NCBI GenBank assembly: GCA_017469605.1
Contig: JAFUGB010000091.1
Location: 1-6,214 of the forward strand
Reading direction: 5' to 3'
Origin: Clostridia bacterium
GTDB taxonomy: Bacteria > Bacillota > Clostridia > Christensenellales > Aristaeellaceae
Length of the DNA stretch: 6,214 nt
Below the pieces are notes generated by a model. The model was not told the origin of the DNA, ran no database searches, and saw only the letters and a program-made list of their open reading frames with translations. A program made the translations under genes and the position numbers. Positions 1 through 5,085 of the stretch are shown piece by piece (within the stretch, counting starts at the first letter, position 1; each line of letters starts with the position of its first letter).

Positions 1-203
1 AGGAACATCTGCTTCGGTGTGGCTTCCCGCGGGCTTACCCGCTCGTATGCCCCGGACAGCTTTGTATAATTGATCCTTTCCGCTATCCTCATGAGCGTCC
101 GCACCGAATCGTCTTCCGGAATGATGGTCTCCACATCCAGCGGCAAAACTACTTGCATCGCCGTTTCTTTTGTTGTATAATCTGCTTGCTGATATTGTTT
201 CAT
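1..203 (-). CDS. IS1182-family transposase, N-terminal fragment (cut by window edge)
   Basis: Reverse-strand reading from the ATG at 203 stays open to the left edge, giving 67 codons of an incomplete protein. The N-terminus starts MKQYQQADYTT. Residues 20-34 carry LPLDVETIIPEDDSV, followed by RIAERINYTKL, then AYERVSPREATPKQMF at residues 52-67. This order (IPEDDSVR, then a Y-x-x-L helix, then SP.ATP..M) is the conserved N-terminal region of IS1182-type transposases; the catalytic DDE residues would lie off the window. The start is supported by an in-frame TAA at 213-215, just upstream. A TATAAT hexamer on the minus strand (212-217) ends 8 bases before the ATG with no evident ribosome binding site, so the message may be leaderless or nearly so. 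Whether the full gene is intact cannot be seen. Confidence 0.82.
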   Translation of the reverse strand, partial: MKQYQQADYTTKETAMQVVLPLDVETIIPEDDSVRTLMRIAERINYTKLSGAYERVSPREATPKQMF

Positions 204-221
204 GCAGTTGCATTATACAGC

Positions 222-259
222 AAAAAACGGAGTTGTTCTTACGAACTTCTCCGTTTTTT
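222..259. terminator. Bidirectional stem-loop terminator inside the IS end
   Basis: The left arm 222-238 (AAAAAACGGAGTTGTTC) pairs with 243-259 around the loop TTAC. Eleven pairs are followed by a two-base mismatch and four more pairs. Each strand ends in a run of six or seven T after a CGGAG/CTCCG core, so it can act as a rho-independent terminator in both directions. Its place between the IS tip and the transposase start fits a role in blocking outside transcription from entering the transposase gene; it would also insulate the sugar locus from the IS. Confidence 0.7.
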
Positions 260-260
260 T

Positions 261-283
261 GTCAGGCTTAGTGCAACAGCCCC
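261..283. repeat. Terminal inverted repeat of the insertion sequence
   Basis: The segment ends GTGCAACAGCCCC, which on the minus strand reads GGGGCTGTTGCAC, a common tip of IS1182-type elements. The inner limit of the repeat is a guess because the partner end is outside the window; 271-283 is the best supported part. Confidence 0.65.
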
Positions 284-407
284 TTTGATTATGTGAGATC
301 CGGCTGCGGGATTCCGGATTGTGCATGGGGCTGCGAGGCGATAGATGAAACGGGCAGTGATCGGCGCGTTTCAAAAAGTTACAAAAAATGAAAAAAAACG
401 AAAAGTA
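284..407. other. Non-coding spacer with phased A-tracts upstream of P1
   Basis: No gene is seen here. The left half holds a weak inverted repeat (ATCCGG at 298-303 and CCGGAT at 314-319). The right half holds four A-tracts at 373-377, 383-388, 391-398 and 401-404. Their centres are about 8-10 bp apart, so they lie near one face of the helix just upstream of the -35 box at 408. This arrangement is expected to bend DNA and to act as an UP-like element for RNA polymerase. Confidence 0.5.
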
Positions 408-436
408 TTGAAATTTTGCAAAAAGCATGCCATAAT
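408..436 (+). promoter_or_regulatory. Promoter P1 for kinase-isomerase genes
   Basis: TTGAAA at 408-413 and CATAAT at 431-436 are separated by exactly 17 bp; each matches five of six consensus bases of the main vegetative sigma factor. A-tracts precede the -35 box. The start of transcription is expected near 443, giving a leader of about 40 nt before the ATG at 485. A purely sequence-based call, but consensus and spacing are both good. Confidence 0.7.
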
Positions 437-484
437 GAAATCAGCGATTTGATCCTTACAGGACCTGATGGAAAGGAAAAGAAT

Positions 485-1408
485 ATGCCTGTGAATAACA
501 AAGTCATCGTGATCGGCGCTTTGAATTATGACGTGTGCCTTAAGCTGAAAAAGCTTCCGGAGGAAGGGGAAACCAATTTCGCGGATTCCGTGGAATACTG
601 TAGCGGCGGAAAGGGCGGAAATCAGGCGGTGCAGGCCGCAAAGCTGGGCCTGCGCACCTGCATGTTCGGCTGTATCGGAAACGATCTGAGCGGCGCTTTT
701 CTAAAGGAGAACCTGGAGCACTTTGGCGTGGATACGGCATATCTGCGGGTCATCGACGGCAGTAGCGGAATGTCCGTGGCCCAGTCGTTGTATGACGGTG
801 GAGTGCGCGCCTCTGTTGTCCGGGGCGCGAACGGCGCCGTGGACCAGACGGATGTGGATGCCGCCGCAGGGATCATGGAGGCGGGGGACATCGTCGTGCT
901 ACAACTTGAAATCCCCGTTTCTGTCGCAGAATATGCCATCTGCAAAGCGAAGGAAAAGGGGGGGTATGTGATCCTGAACGCCGCGCCTGCCGCGCCAGTT
1001 TCCGAAGAAGTGCTGAAGAAAGTCGATCTGCTGATCGTCAACGAGGTCGAAGCCGGCTTTTACGCGGGATGCAAAATCGATTCGGTCGGCCGTGCCGAAC
1101 TGGAAATCCATCGGATGGCGGAACGATGTGGCGGCAGCTGCATTGTGACCCTGGGCAAAGCGGGGTCCGTGCTCCGGACGGATGGAAAGAGCCTGCATAT
1201 CCCGTCCAAACAGGTGAAAGCGGTTGAATCCACCGGCGCGGGAGATTCCTATATCGGGGGAATCTGCTGGGCTTTACTGAACGGTATGGATCTTTTCCAC
1301 GCCGCCGCGTTTGCCACGTGCTGCAGCGCGAAAACGGTGTGCAGGACAGGTGGACAGCCGGCCATGCCTTCCCTATCGGAAGCCATGGCGATGTATCAAA
1401 AAGAATGA
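485..1408 (+). CDS. Ribokinase-type PfkB-family sugar kinase
   Basis: ATP-dependent cytoplasmic sugar kinase of 307 residues, close to the usual ribokinase length. The N-terminus GALNYD puts Asn14 and Asp16 at the same positions as in E. coli RbsK (GSINAD). The first PfkB signature GGKGGNQA is at 41-48, with Gly42, Lys43 and Asn46 of the ribose site. Glu142 follows LQL as in RbsK, NAAPA is at 165-169, and NEVEA, a ribokinase hallmark, is at 186-190. The second signature TGAGDSY ends the catalytic site with base Asp254, and TGGQPAMPS near 288-296 resembles the RbsK tail. A longer reading from TTG 416 would overlap promoter P1; ATG 485 is preferred because GAAAGG lies 8 bp upstream. The isomerase follows 18 bp downstream, implying a shared message. 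The substrate may be ribose or another pentose or hexose. The family is sure, the exact substrate is not; rbsK would be a family label only. Confidence 0.92.
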   Translation: MPVNNKVIVIGALNYDVCLKLKKLPEEGETNFADSVEYCSGGKGGNQAVQAAKLGLRTCMFGCIGNDLSGAFLKENLEHFGVDTAYLRVIDGSSGMSVAQSLYDGGVRASVVRGANGAVDQTDVDAAAGIMEAGDIVVLQLEIPVSVAEYAICKAKEKGGYVILNAAPAAPVSEEVLKKVDLLIVNEVEAGFYAGCKIDSVGRAELEIHRMAERCGGSCIVTLGKAGSVLRTDGKSLHIPSKQVKAVESTGAGDSYIGGICWALLNGMDLFHAAAFATCCSAKTVCRTGGQPAMPSLSEAMAMYQKE

Positions 1409-1426
1409 ATGGGAGAAAATGAAGAC

Positions 1427-2347
1427 ATGAATTACGCCGGAAGATTCAATTCGTTTGTTTTCAAGGGACAAACTGTCTATGAAGCCATCGACGCTTATAA
1501 GCAGATGCGAGGGATCACACATCTGGAATTCAATTACCCCGAGCATTTTGCCGGTATCGACCTGGAGGAACTGAAACGACGGATGACACCCCTGCGTGTG
1601 AACGGCCTGGCGATCCGCTGGCGCAGGGAATGGCTGCGCGGCAACTTCACGAACGACGATCCCGGGTTGAGACGGCGTGCAGTGCAGCTCGCTAAGGATG
1701 GATGCGACGTATGCCGCGCGATCGGCGGCTCTGTAGTCACCCTTTGGTTTGAAAACGACGGCTTTGAATATGCATTCCAGACGGATTACGAGACCTGCTG
1801 GAACCTGATGGTCGAGGGGATCCGGGAAGTATGCGATTATGCGCCTGACCTGAAAATCAGCGTGGAATATAAACCTTATGAAGAGCGGGAATTTGCCATG
1901 ATCGACAGCACGGGCATGGTGATGTACCTGATTGACTGCGTGGACCGGCCCAATATCGGCTGTACGCTGGATTTCTGCCATATGCTGATGAAGCATGATC
2001 TGCCTGCTTACGGCCTTGCGCTGGCGGCGTCCAAAGGCCGCCTGTATGGACTTCACATGAACGATGGGTACGGCTATAAAGACAGCGGCATGATCTTCGG
2101 CTCCGTTAATTTTTCTCTGTGCGCGGAATTCGTTTATTATCTGGAGCGGTACGGCTATAACGGTGTCGTATTTTTTGATACCTTCCCGATTCGGGAAGAG
2201 AGCAAGGCGGAGTGTCAGGCGAATCTGGACGTGTTTGAGCTGATTAAGGCCAAGGTGGATCGCGTCGGCAAGGAAGAGATCGCGCGGGTCGTCGCGGAAC
2301 ATGACGGGATCGCCGCCCAACGTCTGATCACCGAGCTGATGAAGTAA
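1427..2347 (+). CDS. TIM-barrel sugar isomerase/epimerase, L-rhamnose isomerase-like
   Basis: Predicted cytoplasmic metal-dependent aldose-ketose isomerase or epimerase of 306 residues in the xylose isomerase-like TIM-barrel superfamily. Likely metal ligands are Glu147 (SVEYKP), Asp182 (LDFCH), His210 (LHMND) and Asp251 (FFDTFP), in the order and spacing of that superfamily. His185, Lys149 and Asp219 match positions of the second metal or catalytic site of Pseudomonas-type L-rhamnose isomerase, where an E-x-K, a D-x-x-H and a GSIN stretch also occur (here GSVN at 225-228). Having Asp rather than Glu as the last ligand favours that isomerase group over D-tagatose 3-epimerase. Start: ATG 1427 has GGGAG 11 bp upstream, whereas the in-frame ATG 1409 has no ribosome site. 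With the kinase next door, isomerisation followed by phosphorylation is likely. The true sugar is unknown; a 3-epimerase role is not excluded. Confidence 0.78.
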   Translation: MNYAGRFNSFVFKGQTVYEAIDAYKQMRGITHLEFNYPEHFAGIDLEELKRRMTPLRVNGLAIRWRREWLRGNFTNDDPGLRRRAVQLAKDGCDVCRAIGGSVVTLWFENDGFEYAFQTDYETCWNLMVEGIREVCDYAPDLKISVEYKPYEEREFAMIDSTGMVMYLIDCVDRPNIGCTLDFCHMLMKHDLPAYGLALAASKGRLYGLHMNDGYGYKDSGMIFGSVNFSLCAEFVYYLERYGYNGVVFFDTFPIREESKAECQANLDVFELIKAKVDRVGKEEIARVVAEHDGIAAQRLITELMK

Positions 2348-2464
2348 AGGCACCAAAGGAAAAACGCGCGGTACGCTTTCCGGCATGATAGGGGGATGTC
2401 CGGCCGCAGAATGGCATGAAAATGAATCGAAATGACTTGTTTTGAAAAAATTTGCAAAAATGTA
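2348..2464. other. Spacer after isomerase with bulged hairpin, no clear terminator
   Basis: A bulged stem-loop lies at 2358-2381: GGAAA pairs with TTTCC and GCG with CGC, with AAC bulged and CGGTA as loop. No T-run follows, so it is not a convincing intrinsic terminator; read-through from P1 into the transport genes is possible. The rest is non-coding and becomes A-rich toward P2. Confidence 0.35.
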
Positions 2465-2477
2465 TTGAAAAAATTTG
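2442..2477 (+). repeat. Direct repeat TTGAAAAAATTTG, two copies at P2
   Basis: The 13-mer TTGAAAAAATTTG occurs at 2442-2454 and 2465-2477, start to start 23 bp, about two helical turns. The second copy contains the -35 box of P2. The first copy is followed by CAAAAATGTAT, resembling TTGAAATTTTGCAAAAAG at P1 (408-425). This may be a regulator site present at both promoters, or only a compositional echo of A-tract DNA. Confidence 0.5.
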
Positions 2478-2493
2478 AAAAGTAATATATGAT
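2465..2493 (+). promoter_or_regulatory. Promoter P2 for the transporter genes
   Basis: TTGAAA at 2465-2470 and TATGAT at 2488-2493 are 17 bp apart, each five of six to consensus. A-tracts at 2445-2450, 2456-2460, 2468-2473 and 2478-2481 are spaced roughly by a helical turn. Transcription should start near 2500, leaving a leader of about 160 nt before the binding-protein gene. Confidence 0.75.
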
Positions 2494-2504
2494 ATAGCTA
2501 CTGG

Positions 2505-2553
2505 TTCCTATTCCGGTATATAGTTGCGCAAAGTGTTTTCCCGGAAATAGGAA
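2505..2553 (+). promoter_or_regulatory. Composite dyad in the leader just after P2 start
   Basis: TTCCTATTCCGG (2505-2516) is the inverse of CCGGAAATAGGAA (2541-2553) apart from one extra A. The 24-nt interval contains a perfect palindrome TTGCGCAA (2524-2531) centred within about 1 bp of the outer arms' axis. On RNA it could form a 12-pair stem with one bulge; on DNA it could be an operator acting as a roadblock just downstream of P2. No T-run follows, so it is not an intrinsic terminator. It matches no riboswitch class that I can recognise. Confidence 0.55.
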
Positions 2554-2662
2554 AAAGACAGTTTCGAACAAAACATGATGACAATTGAAAGCGTGGTGGT
2601 GTGAGCAAGGAAAGACAGCGTTCTGTACCTATACCCAATAAACAGAAAGAGAGGAATCATTC

Positions 2663-3964
2663 ATGAAAAAACGTATGATCAGCCTGATGCTCGCTCTGGT
2701 AATGCTGAGCTGCTTCTGCGGCACTGTTGCCAATGCTGAAAAGACCACGGACGTACAGTTTTACTTCGCGATCGTTGCAGGCGGTGCCCTGCAGCAGACC
2801 ATGGACGCCTTCGTGAGCGAGTTCAACGAGACCCATCCCGAGTACAAGGTAGAAATGGTGTATACCGGCACCAACGACGATAACATCATCAAGCTGCAGG
2901 CGGCTGCCCAGGCGGGCACCATGCCGCAGTTCTACGTTGCTCCCTACAACGACCTGTACTTGCTGGATTCTCTGGGCATCATCTCCTCCATGGATGACCT
3001 GGTGGCGGCCGATGAAGACGGCGAAGCTTATATCGATAGCTTCCTGGATAGCTTCATCCGCGACAGCTACATTGACGACCATCTGATCAGCATTCCCTTC
3101 GCCCGCAGCTGCTGCATCTTCTACTACAACAAGGATGCCTTCCGCGAAGTGGGCCTGGATCCCGAAGTGCCGCCGGTCACCTGGGACGACCTGGTGGAAT
3201 ATGCACAGAAGCTGATGAAGACCGACGCCAACGGCAATGTGGAGCGCTACGGCTTCGGCCTGTGCGAGAATCAGGGTCACAGCCAGTGGCCGTATTCCAT
3301 CCTGACCGCGCAGAACGGCGGCGTGTCGAACTCTGCCGCCGGTACCGAGACGTACTTCACCTCCGAAGCGAGCATCAATGCCGGGCAGTGGTGGGTGGAT
3401 CTGCATCATGTGTACAAGTGCGTACCGGATTACCTGCTGGCCTTTGAGGATATGCCCAACATGTTCATCGATGGCAAGCTGGCCATGATGCAGCACACCT
3501 CAGGCAACCTGACCAACATCTACAGCAACGCTGACTTCGAAGTGGGCGTTGCCCTGATCCCTTATTCCAAGATCCAGACCAGCTCTACTGGCGGTCAGTG
3601 CTTCTTCATGTCTCCTGACTGCACGCCCGAGGAGCGCGAAGCCTCCTGGCGCTTCATCCGCTACTGCACCGAGCCGGAACAGCAGGCCCGTTGGTGCGCT
3701 GCCTGCGGCTATCTGGCCACTGTGGAAGGCGCGTATGAGACCGATATCATGAAAGAGTATATGGAAAAGGTTCCCGGTGTACAGGGTGCGCTGGATCAGC
3801 TGCATGCGGGCGCCGTGACCGAAATCGCCACCTATGAATGCCATCAGATGTGGAGCTTGGTGAACGACTATGTGCAAGCTGCCATCATGCAGGATATGAC
3901 GGTGGAAGAGGCCATGACTGAACTGCAGAAGAAAGCGGACGCGATCCTGTCCGAGTATCGTTGA
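2663..3964 (+). CDS. ABC transporter sugar-binding protein, UgpB-like (SBP family 1)
   Basis: Extracellular solute receptor of 433 residues that delivers its ligand to the two permeases downstream. A signal peptide has MKKR, a hydrophobic stretch at 5-20 and probable cleavage after ANA at 23-25. A lipobox is not convincing (MLSC at 14-17 lacks the usual small residues). The mature part starts with an N-lobe (AFVSEFNETHPEYKVEMVY, 49-67) and continues through AQAGTMPQF to IPFARSCCIFYYNKDAF (144-160), then GLDPEVPPVTWDDLVEYA, a close match to the UgpB/MalE-type hinge region. The tail has GG near 310, PEQQARW and GYL, as in this family. Ten cysteines occur in the mature protein, many for an exported receptor. 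AGAGAGG is 8 bp before the ATG. Codons are strongly C/G-ending, as in highly expressed genes. UgpB binds glycerol-3-phosphate, but homologues mostly bind sugars; the ligand here is unknown. Confidence 0.93.
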   Translation: MKKRMISLMLALVMLSCFCGTVANAEKTTDVQFYFAIVAGGALQQTMDAFVSEFNETHPEYKVEMVYTGTNDDNIIKLQAAAQAGTMPQFYVAPYNDLYLLDSLGIISSMDDLVAADEDGEAYIDSFLDSFIRDSYIDDHLISIPFARSCCIFYYNKDAFREVGLDPEVPPVTWDDLVEYAQKLMKTDANGNVERYGFGLCENQGHSQWPYSILTAQNGGVSNSAAGTETYFTSEASINAGQWWVDLHHVYKCVPDYLLAFEDMPNMFIDGKLAMMQHTSGNLTNIYSNADFEVGVALIPYSKIQTSSTGGQCFFMSPDCTPEEREASWRFIRYCTEPEQQARWCAACGYLATVEGAYETDIMKEYMEKVPGVQGALDQLHAGAVTEIATYECHQMWSLVNDYVQAAIMQDMTVEEAMTELQKKADAILSEYR

Positions 3965-3985
3965 TCAGATATTGGGTCAAGGAAC

Positions 3986-4011
3986 GGGGGAAAGGCGCAA
4001 GTCTTTCCCTC
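3986..4011 (+). other. GCAA-capped mRNA stem-loop after binding-protein gene
   Basis: GGGGGAAAGGC (3986-3996) pairs with GTCTTTCCCTC (4001-4011): eleven pairs including two G-U, closed by the tetraloop GCAA (3997-4000). It begins 22 bases after the stop codon. The following bases (GGATCCTTCC) contain no T-run, so it should act as an RNA-stabilising or attenuating element rather than a complete terminator. Confidence 0.65.
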
Positions 4012-4120
4012 GGATCCTTCCTGCAGGGTTTCCGCCGGAGCGGTGACAGATCCCCAGGCATACAAGACGGTCAAACTGGTGACGCGACGGAATCGGCTTT
4101 CGGCAGGAGACTTTTGAGAG

Positions 4121-4134
4121 CCGCGGAAACGCGG
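4121..4134 (+). other. GAAA-capped hairpin upstream of first permease gene
   Basis: CCGCG (4121-4125) and CGCGG (4130-4134) form a perfect five-pair GC stem around the GNRA tetraloop GAAA. It lies about 20 bases before the AAGGA ribosome site of the permease gene, and so could form the 5' boundary of a processed permease message or tune its translation. Confidence 0.5.
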
Positions 4135-4171
4135 ACGTAGCATATTATTTCTTGAAGGATGTGATCGCTCA

Positions 4172-5065
4172 GTGAACAAAAGAGTTTCTGATAAGGCCAA
4201 AAGGACGGTATCATCCTGGTTGCTTCTGCTGCCTGGCGTGGCGCTCATGTCCATGTTTACGGTCTATCCGATCTTCAAAAACATCTACCTGAGCTTCTGT
4301 AAAACAGGTTTCCGGTACAAGGTGCCCAAGTGGGTCGGCACGGCCAACTTCTCCGCCCTGTTCGCGGATCCCGTCTTCTGGAAGGTGCTCAAGAATACGG
4401 TGGCCTTTTCCCTGATGACGGTGCTGCCTAGCATGATCATCGGCTTCCTGCTGGCCATCATCCTCAACAGCAAGTTCCGCGGTCTCCGCTTCTTGCGCAC
4501 GGCGTACTTCTATCCGGTGGTCATGCCCATGATCGCGGTGGCCTGCATCTGGCGCTACCTGTATATGCCGGAAAACGGCATGTTCAGTTCCCTGATCTAT
4601 TCCATTTTTCATACGCGTATCGGTGATTTGCTGTCCCGCACGGAAACGGTGCTGCCCGCGCTGGCCGTGATGTACGTGTGGAAGGAAATCGGCTATGTGA
4701 TGATCTTCTTCCTGTCTGGCCTGCAGAACATGTCGGAGGAGTACTTCGAGGCTGCCATGATCGACGGCGGCAACTTCTGGCAGATCCTGACCCGCGTTAC
4801 CGTGCCGCTGATGGCACCCACCACCCTGTTCGTGACCATGATCGAAATCACCAATTCCATCAAGCTGGTTGACCACGTGGTCATCCTCACCCAGGGTAAG
4901 CCCAACAACGGCAGCAACTTGCTGATGCACTATATCTATCAGCTGGGGTACGAGTTCTTTGATCAGGGCAAGGCCGCCGCGGTCACCAGCATCCTTTTGG
5001 TGATTCTGCTGCTCAGTTCGCTGCCGAGGTTCTTCAACTCCGACAGAGCGATCCATTATAATTAA
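4172..5065 (+). CDS. ABC sugar transporter permease, UgpA/MalF type
   Basis: Inner-membrane permease of 297 residues that, with the next gene product, forms the translocation channel for the solute delivered by the binding protein. Six hydrophobic segments can be placed at about 15-37, 73-98, 109-131, 160-184, 210-239 and 267-284. The cytoplasmic EAA loop that docks the ATPase is at 193-213 (EAAMIDGG, then TVPLMAP). QGKPNNGSN followed by YIYQLGYEFFDQGKAAA is characteristic of the UgpA/MalF group. The start is GTG 4172, preceded by AAGGA with a rather long 12-bp spacer; a GTG at 4161 is followed by an in-frame stop, and the N-terminus up to the first helix fits the family. The weak start and the hairpins upstream suggest lower output than the binding protein. 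No ATPase gene is visible. Confidence 0.93.
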   Translation: MNKRVSDKAKRTVSSWLLLLPGVALMSMFTVYPIFKNIYLSFCKTGFRYKVPKWVGTANFSALFADPVFWKVLKNTVAFSLMTVLPSMIIGFLLAIILNSKFRGLRFLRTAYFYPVVMPMIAVACIWRYLYMPENGMFSSLIYSIFHTRIGDLLSRTETVLPALAVMYVWKEIGYVMIFFLSGLQNMSEEYFEAAMIDGGNFWQILTRVTVPLMAPTTLFVTMIEITNSIKLVDHVVILTQGKPNNGSNLLMHYIYQLGYEFFDQGKAAAVTSILLVILLLSSLPRFFNSDRAIHYN

Positions 5066-5085
5066 GCAGGGAGGAGCAGGCAGAA

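Larger units (their letters stand above)
1..283 (-). mobile_element. IS1182-like insertion sequence, 5' end only
   Basis: One end of an insertion sequence continuing past the left edge. Reading leftward from 283 there is a terminal sequence beginning GGGGCTGTTGCAC, then a stem-loop with T-runs on both strands, then the start of a transposase gene. A GGGGCTGTTGCA-type tip followed by a transposase whose N-terminus has the 'LPLD...IPEDDSVR' pattern is typical of the IS1182 family. The outer boundary at 283 is inferred from the GGGG tip; target duplications cannot be checked because the other end is absent. The element lies about 125 bp upstream of the kinase promoter, which is wholly outside it, so it does not obviously drive or disrupt the sugar locus. 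Confidence 0.8.
3965..4171 (+). other. Structured 207-bp gap between binding protein and permease genes
   Basis: Contains no gene or strong promoter. Three hairpins can be drawn: a long one at 3986-4011, a short CCGC-CGGA-GCGG at 4032-4043, and a GAAA-capped one at 4121-4134. Such structured spacers after binding-protein genes are known in malE-malF-like operons, where they keep the upstream message more abundant than the permease message. Confidence 0.5.

Noticed and set aside
298..319. ATCCGG/CCGGAT inverted repeat as terminator or operator
   Set aside because: Only six pairs, no T-run and no link to a promoter; may be chance in GC-rich DNA.
416..484. N-terminal extension of the kinase from TTG 416
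   Set aside because: It would start inside promoter P1, before the expected transcription start, and adds 23 residues not found in ribokinases. ATG 485 has a good ribosome site and matches RbsK numbering.
2358..2381. Hairpin after the isomerase as a terminator
   Set aside because: The stem is bulged and no T-run follows; kept only as a weak spacer structure.
1373..2386. Minus-strand reading frame of 337 codons opposite the isomerase gene
   Set aside because: Longer than the true gene but without family motifs, while the plus strand has ordered metal-binding residues and a proper start.
2586..2599. Possible catabolite control (cre) site starting TGAAAGCGT
   Set aside because: The first nine bases fit the cre pattern but the second half (GGTGG) does not, so the dyad symmetry is lost.
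2575..2604. Nine-codon leader peptide (MMTIESVVV) in the P2 leader
   Set aside because: No ribosome binding site at a suitable distance and no codon run suggesting attenuation; probably chance.
2657..3496. Long minus-strand reading frame of 279 codons opposite the binding-protein gene
   Set aside because: It mirrors a strongly codon-biased plus-strand gene, has a low-complexity His/Val/Gly-rich product and no recognisable domain. The plus-strand protein is a clear family member.
4211..5056. Minus-strand reading frame of 281 codons opposite the first permease gene
   Set aside because: The product is rich in His, Gln, Asp and Gly, the antisense image of hydrophobic codons, with no ribosome site or domain.
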